A stretch of DNA of 64,000 nt from Desulfosporosinus acidiphilus SJ4 (GTDB lineage Bacteria > Bacillota > Desulfitobacteriia > Desulfitobacteriales > Desulfitobacteriaceae), in assembly GCF_000255115.2 (NCBI RefSeq), contig NC_018068.1, positions 4,311,977-4,375,976 on the forward strand. The letters are read 5' to 3'. The stretch's first letter is position 1; every line of letters starts with the position of its first letter. Under the pieces are notes generated by a model. The model saw only the letters and a list, made by a program, of their open reading frames with translations, did no database searches and had not been told where the DNA came from. Positions 8,554-16,896 of the stretch are shown here, piece after piece. The translations under genes were made by a program, and so were the position numbers.

Positions 8554-8840
8554 AATATCATCCTCCTTGAGCCGCTTTGTCACTATTTCTTCACTCGGGA
8601 ACTTTTCGATCATAATGAATCCAGCTTAAAGGTTCTACAAGTATTCTCTATTTCCTTTTATTATTCATCCATCTTAGAGTTGAATTTTGCCCAAGTTCTC
8701 TTTAGAAATCCACAGATCACAGAAAATTTCAGCAATCAATGGATTAAAAAATCTCAATCATTTTTAATCTTACTTTAATATAGGTGGCTCATTTGAAGGG
8801 CATATTAAATTCATCTAAAATACCCAAGGAGGAATTTCCT

Positions 8841-10052
8841 TTGAATTTAATAAATTCGAGCAGAGCCGATGGGATTGGACTAACGCGCAAACAAAAAATA
8901 GCTCTCTTTTTTTCAACCCTATTTGTATTTGCTAATATCTATAGCCCACAGCCGATTCTTCCCTCTTTAACTCAAGTTTATCATCAACCGCCTCAAACAG
9001 TCAGCTTAATAATATCTTTACCCTTAATTTTAATTGCTTTATTTTCTCTTCTTTACGGATGCGTTTCAGACCGATATGGACGATGGACAGTTATGCGTTG
9101 GAGTACCGTGGGATTAATCATTCCAACGTTATTGTTGACTATAGCGCCAAATTTTAGAGTTTTGCTCCTTTTACGTGCTTTACAGGGACTTTTGTTGCCA
9201 GGGTACATGACGACCGTTATTTCTTATGTTAATGATATTTTCCTGCCAACGGAACGTGGTGCGGGTATGGGGATTTTTGCCGCTGCATCTGCCATAGCGG
9301 GACCGCTTGGCAGAATCGAGATAGGTACATTTAGCCAGTTCTTAGATTGGAAAGCCGGCTTCTTCAGTGCCGCTTTCGACACATTAATAGCATGGATTCT
9401 TATTGACAGAATCCTGCCCAACGAACTGAATCCAGCTGCAAACCTCTCCTTAGCTGTCAGTGACTCGGCTCCCAAAGAAAACTTCAAAAATACTCTTAAC
9501 TCCTTTTATGATCACCTGCGTAACCGCCATTTGCTGGGAGCCTATCTAGTAGGTGCGGCAATGCATGCCAGTTTTATAAGTGTGTTAACGTATTTGCCAT
9601 TTAGGCTGAGCAAAGCACCCTACTGCTTAAATCCCTCACAAATAAGCCTCATCTATGTGCTTTATTTACTGGGAGCTGTGGCAGCTCCGCGAGCCGGCCG
9701 TTTATCCGATTCCATCGGGCGGCGTTTCGTTCTCGCTTTAGCACTATCTCTGATGCTTATAGGGCTATGGATTACGATATCATCATCCCTAATCCTTATC
9801 CTTACCGGTATCACCCTAACAATTTTGGGACTTTTTTCGGTACAATCTACGGCTACTTCATTAATTGGGGATTGGGCCAAAAAAAACCGAGGAACAGCAA
9901 CATCCTTGTACACATTCTTTTATTATATCGGTGCCGGAATAGGAACCTCTGTCAATGCTATTATTTGGATTCAAGCATCCTGGACCGGTATCATCATTGT
10001 CTGTATTTTTTCTCTGTTAATAGCTCTCTTATCCGTTGCTTTTCTTTGTTAA
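8841..10052 (+). CDS. MFS transporter (DHA1-like)
   Basis: A 403-aa major facilitator with about 12 membrane helices. The loop motif A is clear, GCVSDRYGRWTVMR after helix 2, and recurs weakly as GRLSDSIGRRFVLA in the second half. IYSPQPILPSL in helix 1 is typical of the YnfM/arabinose-efflux-like exporters. The start is TTG at 8841, eight bases after AAGGAGGAA; a GTG at 8784 would add 19 residues without a ribosome site. It is divergent from the ChrB-N gene. Cargo cannot be told from sequence; a drug, metabolite or metal-oxyanion exporter are all possible. Confidence 0.85.
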   Translation: MNLINSSRADGIGLTRKQKIALFFSTLFVFANIYSPQPILPSLTQVYHQPPQTVSLIISLPLILIALFSLLYGCVSDRYGRWTVMRWSTVGLIIPTLLLTIAPNFRVLLLLRALQGLLLPGYMTTVISYVNDIFLPTERGAGMGIFAAASAIAGPLGRIEIGTFSQFLDWKAGFFSAAFDTLIAWILIDRILPNELNPAANLSLAVSDSAPKENFKNTLNSFYDHLRNRHLLGAYLVGAAMHASFISVLTYLPFRLSKAPYCLNPSQISLIYVLYLLGAVAAPRAGRLSDSIGRRFVLALALSLMLIGLWITISSSLILILTGITLTILGLFSVQSTATSLIGDWAKKNRGTATSLYTFFYYIGAGIGTSVNAIIWIQASWTGIIIVCIFSLLIALLSVAFLC

Positions 10053-10224
10053 AATCTCTTCTGTAAAATAAACTACCATCCTTAGAAGCAGCCAATCTTT
10101 ACGGACTTAAAGCGAGATGGAGAAAGTTCTGCAGCAGCTGCAGGAATAATCGAGGTTTAACCTTATGAAAATTGGGAATTCTAATTGTGTGGATTATAAA
10201 AAATCCGGGGAGGCTTAAAGTTTT

Positions 10225-12144
10225 ATGTGCGGTATTTGTGGGCAGTTTGGCCCAGCTAAATATATCGATGTTCCTCGGCTCAAACAAATGACACGGGCGA
10301 TGAAGCATAGAGGCCCCGATCAGGAAGCCTATTATGTTTCACCGACTCTTGCCTTCGGATTTCGCCGGTTAGCTATTGTGGATATAAAGGGAGGACAGCA
10401 GCCCTTATCGAACGAAGATAAGCGTATCCGCATTATCTTTAATGGTGAAATCTATAATTACAAGGAACTACGAGAGCATCTGATCAGCCACGGACATTCC
10501 TTACAGCAGGCGGGTGATGGTGAGGTTCTGGCACACCTTTATGAGGAATATGGTTTAGATTTCCCCTCTAAATTAAGAGGAACTTTCGCCATTGCGCTTT
10601 GGGACGAGCGGCTTCGCCGCTTGTTACTCGTTCGCGATCGTTTAGGTGTAAAACCCTTATATGTCCGCTATAATTCCGAAAGTTTAGCATTTGCTTCAGA
10701 ACTTGGAGCCCTGCTCATCGGAGCGGAGAAACCGGCTATTAATTTTCAAGCTTTGGATCAATACTTAAGTTATCGGTATGTTCCGGCACCTAATACAATT
10801 TTCAGGGGTATTTATAAAGTTCCGCCGGGCACAACGTTATTGGTGACCTTTAAAAAAGGCGAACTTCAAGTACGAACGAAAACCTTTTGGCTGGTCCCAA
10901 GCGTAAAAAAAGAAATTTCATTAAAAGAGGCGAGTGAGCTCGTCCACACCACCTTAAAGGAAGCCCTGCAAATTCGTTGGCCTGATGAAGTCCCGGCAGC
11001 CTATTATTTCAGCGGCGGTTTGGATTCGAGCGGCTTGATCGCTATGCACCAGAGTCTCTATCATGAGCGGGCACGAACTTACGCTATTGGATTTGAACGT
11101 CCTCATCACACGCGGGATTTTCGTTATTATTCGGAATTAGATCAAGCTCGGAATGCAGCCAGAGTTTTACAGACGCAGCATTGCGAAAGGGTTGTCCCTT
11201 TTGCTGAGGTTCAGCAGCGCCTTGGGCGAATCTTAACCGCCATGGATGAGCCAATTGCCGATCCAACAGCAATTCCTCTCTATTTCCTTAGTGAATTCGC
11301 CTCCTCGCGAGGAGAAAAGGTCGTCTTTTCAGGAGAAGGTGCCGATGAGTTATTTGGCGGGTACAGCACCTATCTTGAGCCGTCAAACTTCCGCCGCTAC
11401 CATCAGCTTCCAGGTTGGACTCGAAACATTCTGGAACATACTTTCCCTCAAAAGACAGAACGCTTCTCCCTCTCACTGAGCGAGCGTTACTTTGGAGTTG
11501 GAGGACTTATGCGTTTCTCGCAAAAACAATCCCTATATTCCGGAAAAATGCTTTCCGCACTAGCAGAAGAAAAATCCTATTTTCCGACCCAACACCTTCT
11601 GGAAGACGAAATACTGTCTGAGGAGGAACGAATGCTGCAATTTGATATGTGTTCATGGCTGCCGGAAAATACCCTGATGAAATCGGATAAGATGACCATG
11701 CAGCACGGTTTGGAAATACGGCTGCCCTATTTGGATCATGAACTCGTTGAATTGGGCATGAGTTTTCCACTTCCCTACAAAGTCACTCCCAAGGAAAGCA
11801 AGGTTGTCTTGCGCAGGGCATTGGCAGGCTTCTTACCTGAAGAAGTGGTAACCCTGCCGAAAAATGGGTTCCCTGTACCTCTTACAGCCTGGTTAATGGA
11901 CGAACTGAAACCAGAAGTAAAGAACGTTTTATTAGACCCTGGAGCCCGCCTGCGGGAATTTCTCCTGCCGCAGCAAATTGAAAAGATGCTTCAAGCTGAT
12001 TCTTCCCATTCGTCACGCCTCATTTGGGCGCTCTACGTATTGGAAGTGTACCTAACTTTCTGGCAGCAAGCACAAATTAACGTCTGTACCAGACCGAGTG
12101 CAGAAAAAAATAGAATCCCCAAACTAGGGGGAGGGTCAATTTGA
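10225..12144 (+). CDS. asnB: Asparagine synthetase (glutamine-hydrolysing)
   Basis: A 639-aa class II glutamine amidotransferase fused to an asparagine synthetase domain; it makes amide groups from glutamine using ATP. After the initiator Met, Cys2 of MCGICGQFG is the catalytic nucleophile, followed by the GATase signatures RGPD (about 32) and FNGEIYNY (about 74). The ATP-pyrophosphatase loop is YYFSGGLDSSGL (about 264) and FSGEGADELFGGY follows. ATG has GGGGAGG ahead. Its stop TGA overlaps a TTG start (TTGA) of a truncated downstream reading frame, implying it was the first gene of a coupled pair. Many such proteins modify cell-wall or exopolysaccharide precursors instead of making free asparagine. 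Confidence 0.9.
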   Translation: MCGICGQFGPAKYIDVPRLKQMTRAMKHRGPDQEAYYVSPTLAFGFRRLAIVDIKGGQQPLSNEDKRIRIIFNGEIYNYKELREHLISHGHSLQQAGDGEVLAHLYEEYGLDFPSKLRGTFAIALWDERLRRLLLVRDRLGVKPLYVRYNSESLAFASELGALLIGAEKPAINFQALDQYLSYRYVPAPNTIFRGIYKVPPGTTLLVTFKKGELQVRTKTFWLVPSVKKEISLKEASELVHTTLKEALQIRWPDEVPAAYYFSGGLDSSGLIAMHQSLYHERARTYAIGFERPHHTRDFRYYSELDQARNAARVLQTQHCERVVPFAEVQQRLGRILTAMDEPIADPTAIPLYFLSEFASSRGEKVVFSGEGADELFGGYSTYLEPSNFRRYHQLPGWTRNILEHTFPQKTERFSLSLSERYFGVGGLMRFSQKQSLYSGKMLSALAEEKSYFPTQHLLEDEILSEEERMLQFDMCSWLPENTLMKSDKMTMQHGLEIRLPYLDHELVELGMSFPLPYKVTPKESKVVLRRALAGFLPEEVVTLPKNGFPVPLTAWLMDELKPEVKNVLLDPGARLREFLLPQQIEKMLQADSSHSSRLIWALYVLEVYLTFWQQAQINVCTRPSAEKNRIPKLGGGSI

Positions 12145-12278
12145 GAGTTCCTTCATTCAAGTTAGCGGTTCGAATACCTGTTCCTTATTATAATAAAGCG
12201 GCAGTTACCATGACTGAGTTCTCCTCTAAGATCGCATTCTACTCTCTCGTGCATTGGACAAAAATCCAACTTCAATAA
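12141..12278 (+). pseudogene. 5' stump of a gene once coupled to asnB
   Basis: A reading frame opens at TTG 12141, overlapping the asnB stop as TTGA, with GGGGGAGGG just ahead, an excellent coupled start. It encodes 45 residues (MRVPSFKLAVRIPVPYYNK...) and then runs antisense through the amidase fragment before stopping at 12276-12278. The last 20 or so residues therefore come from junk sequence. I read it as the broken 5' end of a downstream gene whose identity I do not recognise. Confidence 0.5.
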
Positions 12279-12426
12279 TGACTGCCGGTATTTTGATTTG
12301 GTTAAGCAGATAATAATCACCAACCTTGGCCGTTCGTTTATTATCGGGTTGAAGTTTTATCAACTGGCTCTGAATTTTCTCCGCCAAAGCTTTGCCAGGC
12401 ACCGAATCTTCACTGTAGTAACCCAT
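12226..12426 (-). pseudogene. 3' fragment of an N-acetylmuramoyl-L-alanine amidase (CwlD type)
   Basis: The 66-residue frame matches only the C-terminal part of Amidase_3 enzymes: KALAEKIQSQLIKLQP, then KVGDYYLLNQIKIPAVIIEV and GFLSNARE, where the Glu is a catalytic zinc ligand region. The N-terminal half with the first His and Glu ligands is missing and the end is cut short. The reading frame is thus a remnant. It abuts the truncated frame that starts at 12141, so a deletion joined the two. Confidence 0.72.
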
Positions 12427-12512
12427 ACTTTTACTTTCCTCAATCCTTGATACTTTGGCCGTTTATATTGATTGTATTTTATCTAAGATCTATAGTATGT
12501 GATTCAATAGAA

Positions 12513-13295
12513 CTAATCCTCCAACTGTTGGACATCCCTGAGTGTCACCGATAAATAAACGACAAATATGACTATGAGTATCGTTAATACCGCCACGACA
12601 ATCCCATCACCATATCCCAGACCCGTAATGCCCTTTGGTTTTCCAAACCAGTCTGCAAAGGAGGCACCAAGAGGACGGGTCATAATATAGGCAAACCAGA
12701 ATGCAAATATCTCGTTCAGACCAAACAAAAAATAACCCACTGCAGGAAGCACGAACAATACGATGAATAGGATTCCTGAAGCCAAGTAGCCAAGGTTTAA
12801 AGTCATTGCAGTCATATCCCCCGTGGCAGTTCCCATGGCAAACGTTGCAAGTACAGCAGCCCAATAAAACACCTCACGTCGACGTGTATAGATGCTATGG
12901 ATAGATAACGTCTTTTCCACCTTGTACCAAGTCGCAAATACCACGGTCAAAATAATGGCAAAGGCGATGGTGGACGCATAATACGGAACACCTAAAACGA
13001 TATGTATGACATCGGCAACCATTGTTCCAAAGATAGCCACCATGACCACGAGAAGCCAATATATCCATGCCACATATTTGCGAGCTGAAAATTGTAAGAT
13101 TAGTGCGATAAAGAATCCTACTGCCCCCAAGATTACAGCCACATATGGATTGATATTATTGACCAGGTAATCAGATGTCGATTCGCCCATGGCGGTAGTC
13201 AGCAGTTTGACAATCCAAAAGTATATCGTGATTTCTGGAACCTTCATTAAGAACTGTTTCTCTCTATTTCTGGTAACGGATATAGATTGATTCAT
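12513..13295 (-). CDS. COG4705-like membrane protein with four W-x9-G-x4-D repeats (paralogue 1)
   Basis: A 260-aa integral membrane protein with about eight helices. It contains four repeats with identical spacing of Trp, Gly and Asp: W27-G37-D42, W80-G90-D95, W145-G155-D160 and W200-G210-D215. Between repeats 2 and 3 runs a conserved polar loop, EKTLSIHSIYTRRREVFYW. The family is usually annotated only as a conserved membrane protein. Four in-membrane acids of equal register suggest a transporter or channel with pseudo-fourfold symmetry, but that is inference. A paralogue lies at 16897-17787. The start ATG at 13295 has a weak ribosome site (AAGGGAACG region upstream). Confidence 0.8.
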   Translation of the reverse strand: MNQSISVTRNREKQFLMKVPEITIYFWIVKLLTTAMGESTSDYLVNNINPYVAVILGAVGFFIALILQFSARKYVAWIYWLLVVMVAIFGTMVADVIHIVLGVPYYASTIAFAIILTVVFATWYKVEKTLSIHSIYTRRREVFYWAAVLATFAMGTATGDMTAMTLNLGYLASGILFIVLFVLPAVGYFLFGLNEIFAFWFAYIMTRPLGASFADWFGKPKGITGLGYGDGIVVAVLTILIVIFVVYLSVTLRDVQQLED

Positions 13296-13396
13296 TGGAT
13301 ATAATCGTTCCCTTCATATAAATTCTGTCACCCTGAAATTTTTCTTTAAGGATTGGATATTATTTTTTGGCTCTGTCACAACAGATGGTTGAAAAT

Positions 13397-14293
13397 CTAA
13401 TATTTTTTCGCAACAATGATATTCACTTCTGTTTCGATGCTGTCCCATACTTTTATTTTGTTTTCATACATTTCAATGCGTTTTGCTTTCCGCTCGTTTA
13501 CTAAATCGATATATCGGTTCGCTAGTTGCTTTATAGCTTCACTGTTATCATTATTCAATACAGAAATTGCCAAATCAATATAACTACAATAAAAGTTGTC
13601 AATAATTAGTCGCGAAAAATCATCGGATTGTGGATTATCCGGACAACCGCTTATTGTAATCTTTTTATGCTGGATGTCGGTGAAACCAATATCTTTCAAG
13701 AGTTTCTTCGTTTCATCATCAGAATGTTTATGTTTGTTAAATCGCTCGGCCTTTATGTTATTATTCTCGTCAATAATTTGAAGTGCCAGCAGAATGTAAA
13801 GTTCCTCCTGAGACATTGGAATCACTTCTAACTGACTCTCAATATTTTCAACGTATTCTCCTACATCCATAACGACAATATATCCGCCATGTTTCAAGAG
13901 TCTATATTGTTCTTGAAAGAAAGATGTATTTTCTACATGTTGTGCGACTGTGTATGAAGTTGTAATATCAAAACTCTCGTTAGGAAATGGCGTATTACAG
14001 GCATCACATACATTGTAGGCAATATTGTAGTGATTCTTGGCGTCTGTTTCAATGCAAAAATCAATATAGCCACTGTCCAAATCAATTCCTTCAACCTGTA
14101 AATCCCCGCCAAACCAGTCGCAGACACATCTTGTAAATGAACCTGGACCGCATCCCAAGTCAAGCAACTTCATGCCACATCGTATAGGCAAGGCTTCTAA
14201 ATATAATCTTGAAAATCTGACGTTAAAGCGAAAATCGCGAATTTTAATTAATGTCTCAATTCCAAAAATATTTTTAGACCAAACTGTATTCAT
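13397..14293 (-). CDS. Class I SAM-dependent methyltransferase
   Basis: A 298-aa methyltransferase. Motif I LLDLGCGPGSFTR (about 38-50) binds S-adenosylmethionine, the acidic residue follows at VEGIDLDSGYIDF, and DACNTPFPNESFDITTSY is the Methyltransf_11-type motif. The C-terminal 120 residues are specific to this subfamily and mostly charged. The substrate is not identifiable; the fold suits small molecules or quinone-type acceptors. GGAG lies nine bases ahead of the ATG. The genes on either side face the same way but with gaps of about 100 bases, so it may be transcribed alone. Confidence 0.85.
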   Translation of the reverse strand: MNTVWSKNIFGIETLIKIRDFRFNVRFSRLYLEALPIRCGMKLLDLGCGPGSFTRCVCDWFGGDLQVEGIDLDSGYIDFCIETDAKNHYNIAYNVCDACNTPFPNESFDITTSYTVAQHVENTSFFQEQYRLLKHGGYIVVMDVGEYVENIESQLEVIPMSQEELYILLALQIIDENNNIKAERFNKHKHSDDETKKLLKDIGFTDIQHKKITISGCPDNPQSDDFSRLIIDNFYCSYIDLAISVLNNDNSEAIKQLANRYIDLVNERKAKRIEMYENKIKVWDSIETEVNIIVAKKY

Positions 14294-14403
14294 TCAAAAA
14301 ACTCCAATATTAATGATTTCAGGAATTCTTTTCGCAGAGAATCTTCTCATCCTAAGATTAACATATGTTTATTAAAAGAAACTTAAAAAATGGTTATCAT
14401 TGC

Positions 14404-15057
14404 TCAACTGCCCTTCATTCTCATCAAGAAGCGAAAGGGTTCCTTTTCCTCACCGTTATAGATGTCTAGTTTAGCTACATTTCTTTCGTGATATATTTTT
14501 CCATATCTATCCGCCTGATTGTCACAAACATAAGCATAATCATAATTGTTCGGTAAAACCCAGCCCATAAAGATGTAGGAATGAGCAGGGTCACCCAGGC
14601 TGCAATTATTCTGATCCATCGTAAAACAGATGTCACCGGGCTGCAGATTTTTGTATGCGGAGCTGCGTGTCCAACCTCTATGCTCCAGTTGATTAATGAG
14701 TCCTCTGGTATTACAGGTAGTGTCGGGTAACTTAACTCCATTTTGCCTCAGTGCTTCAGCAACAAAGTAAACGCATGCATTCCTATACTGCCCATTGTTT
14801 AGCTGCAATGCCCTTTTTATTACTTTCTGCCGATTGGCTTCTTTAGATAGATAGTCATATAGTTTTTTATTTAAATAAACTTCAGGAGCGTTTATTTTTA
14901 GTGATTTGTTAACCTGAATCTTGTTTATAACTTTCGGAGCTTGAGTATTACCTGGAGTCGATACGGGTATAACGCTGTGAATCTCTTTATGTGGTAAAAG
15001 CAGAATTAAAGCAATTATCATACTTCCCCCTATGAGGATCAAATATTGCTTCTTCAT
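14404..15057 (-). CDS. Membrane-anchored NlpC/P60- or CHAP-like putative peptidase
   Basis: A 217-aa protein with an N-terminal signal anchor (MKKQYLILIGGSMIIALILL). The C-terminal domain has an ordered Cys then His pattern, NACVYFVAEALRQNG (Cys about 94) and PAHSYIFMGW (His about 159), with NLQPGDICF between them. The arrangement resembles NlpC/P60 or CHAP cysteine peptidases that cut cell-wall peptides. It lies 13 bases after the DedA-PAP2 gene and has AGGAGG ahead of its ATG, so the two are co-transcribed. The family match is by pattern only and a non-enzymatic role is possible. Confidence 0.6.
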   Translation of the reverse strand: MKKQYLILIGGSMIIALILLLPHKEIHSVIPVSTPGNTQAPKVINKIQVNKSLKINAPEVYLNKKLYDYLSKEANRQKVIKRALQLNNGQYRNACVYFVAEALRQNGVKLPDTTCNTRGLINQLEHRGWTRSSAYKNLQPGDICFTMDQNNCSLGDPAHSYIFMGWVLPNNYDYAYVCDNQADRYGKIYHERNVAKLDIYNGEEKEPFRFLMRMKGS

Positions 15058-15070
15058 AGGAAATACCTCC

Positions 15071-16279
15071 TCAATCGAATCTCTTCAGTAAAAGAAGATT
15101 TAATTTAATTTTCCGTGTTTTATTGCCCGGCATATTCCTGTATAGCAAGAACTCATAAAGGAATACACAAATATATGTCCACAGGCCGCTGACTGTTAAA
15201 GCTGTGACCATGGCGCTTGGTGTATGAATCCGCAGATAAACAGGACTTAGTCCTAAGAAGAATACTAGCAGAACCCCTGCGATCAGAATCCAAAGCCGAC
15301 TGTACCAGGATTCTTTTCGTGCTAAAACATAGCTAAGAACTGCGTAAAATGATAAGCTGCCCAGTAAAAAACCAGTGTTTGGAGCTTGAAAGGGTATAAT
15401 GTTTTCAAAGATACTTACGTTCTCACCCCGGAAAATGAATCGAAAAAAATAATCAACCAAAGTTCCTCCGCCCCAAGCAAGACTAAGGGGAAGAACATGA
15501 ATCCATTGCTTAGTTTTATACCAATAGCCAAATAACGCAACTAAAAAGACACTTAATATCACAATATGAGTACTCAAAGCATTAATTTGCTGCATTGAGT
15601 AGATCATCCAGAGTGGAGAAGCCAGTTCCAGACCGGAAGCCACCATGTGATCAAATTCAGCAACGTCGTTCGTCACAAAATCTTGAATTAGACTCATTAA
15701 AAAAACAAAAAGTCCTACAAATGTTACAGAGCCTATAATAATTAATAATCGCAGCTTACCTAACGAACGATAATTACTGGTTAGACGCAAAAACTCCCCA
15801 GACAGCCAAGCTCCCCATCGTTCATGATTCTTATACAACCGATAAAATATTATAAAGAGAACAGCTGCAATTACTCCAAGTAGGATAGAATAACGATGGA
15901 TGATCGGAAGAATAGTGTTCCATTGACTGCCCAAAGTCCTTCCCAGCAGGATAAATACACTTGCCCAGGAAATGGCCCCGAGATAGGAATATAGTGCAAA
16001 ATCCCGATAATTTAAGCGGCTTAAACCGGCAATATAGCCAGACAGATGACGTACTCCAGGAATAAAATATCCTGCCGTCAGAAGTTTACCACCATGTTGA
16101 TGGTACCAACTAAGCACCTTTTCCAAGCGCTGACTTCCCGCATGTTTTCTTAGGTATACCAATACGTTTGCTTCGAAAAATCGTCCCAGAAAATAAGCAA
16201 TAGTAATCCCTGTTATACTTCCGATAGCTGATGAAATAATTGCTAAAATTCTGCGCCTTATCAAATTACAGATTAGCAA
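15071..16279 (-). CDS. DedA-PAP2 fusion protein, N-terminally truncated and with degenerate phosphatase motifs
   Basis: The 402-aa frame joins a DedA (SNARE-associated) domain, residues about 15-165, to a PAP2 phosphatase-like domain, about 175-390. DedA proteins move undecaprenyl phosphate or phospholipids across the membrane; PAP2 enzymes remove phosphate from polyprenyl pyrophosphate. Two defects are visible. The DedA part starts at GSITGITIAYFLGRFFE and lacks about 50 residues that the intact DedA at 43741 has, with a stop in frame upstream. In the PAP2 part the PSGH motif is replaced by LGSLSF and the last motif reads SPVYLRIHTPSAM, losing the Arg and the final Asp. It starts at TTG with no good ribosome site. 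It may be a decaying gene or a transport-only remnant. Confidence 0.68.
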   Translation of the reverse strand: MLICNLIRRRILAIISSAIGSITGITIAYFLGRFFEANVLVYLRKHAGSQRLEKVLSWYHQHGGKLLTAGYFIPGVRHLSGYIAGLSRLNYRDFALYSYLGAISWASVFILLGRTLGSQWNTILPIIHRYSILLGVIAAVLFIIFYRLYKNHERWGAWLSGEFLRLTSNYRSLGKLRLLIIIGSVTFVGLFVFLMSLIQDFVTNDVAEFDHMVASGLELASPLWMIYSMQQINALSTHIVILSVFLVALFGYWYKTKQWIHVLPLSLAWGGGTLVDYFFRFIFRGENVSIFENIIPFQAPNTGFLLGSLSFYAVLSYVLARKESWYSRLWILIAGVLLVFFLGLSPVYLRIHTPSAMVTALTVSGLWTYICVFLYEFLLYRNMPGNKTRKIKLNLLLLKRFD

Positions 16280-16390
16280 CGGTCTCTTTGTTTAAAATCT
16301 CCTCTTTTATTAAGATAGTTTTTTGTCCGATAATCACGAACATGCATAATATGACGAAAAAGCTCATTAATAACACTAGTTTATCCTAAC

Positions 16391-16493
16391 AAGATTAAAA
16401 GACCATGAAAATATTATTTAATAACTATTCGAATCCTTTTGAAGTCAGATGGAAAAGCGAGGCTAAAGCATTTGTTGCTAAAGCCTCGTTTTT
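16391..16493. repeat. Intergenic repeat, copy A, ending in a terminator-like hairpin
   Basis: The segment starts AAGATTAAAAGACCATGAAA and ends in a CGAGGCT...AGCCTCG hairpin (16458-16488) followed by TTTTT. It aligns along its whole length with copy B at 19281-19387, including the internal TTTTGAAGTCA block and an inner AGCA/TGCT helix. The two copies differ at scattered bases, so the duplication is not recent. Confidence 0.7.
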
Positions 16494-16896
16494 ACTCTGT
16501 AATTCAGCTCACTATTAAATAATTCGCCGCCTTCAGTCGAATCTTAATAATTAATCATCGTGTTCCTTATTTACTAAACCACTAGTAACCAAAACAATGA
16601 AATGCACAGATTCGCGAAACGCTATCTGGTTATATGCCATTGGCCGCAAATGCCGCACACGATATTTCCTCCTTATTTCTTGCACCACGATTATTATTGC
16701 CTTTCTTTAACCAAATTACATGAAAAATTGATTAAAAATATGAGCTAAGGCATTGCAGTCTTTAAAAATTTAATCAAATTGGAAAGGACTGAATGAACTC
16801 TTCATTCAGTCCGCTTTTATAACCATAATTATAAGCATTGGCTTCCCCATTTAAATCCCATTCCTTCGCTTGTGCTCTCAAAAATGAAAAATTTAT
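16494..16896. other. Gene-free stretch between repeat A and the COG4705 paralogue
   Basis: AT-rich and without a gene. It contains the asnB-start relic at 16622-16660 and, at about 16780-16820, a GGACTGAATGAA/TTCATTCAGTCC hairpin with a T-rich flank that probably terminates the gene ending at 16897. Confidence 0.5.
16622..16660 (-). pseudogene. Relic of an asnB-type gene start
   Basis: On the minus strand AAGGAGGAAATATC is followed by a GTG that opens MCGICGQWHITR and then a stop. The first seven residues equal the start of the asnB at 10225, including the catalytic Cys2, and the ribosome site is intact. Nothing further of an amidotransferase follows, so this is a stump left by deletion. Confidence 0.55.

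Noticed and set aside
10120-10145. GCAGCAGCTGC near-palindrome ahead of asnB as a T-box or operator
   Set aside because: No T-box AGGGTGG or other conserved features; the dyad is imperfect.
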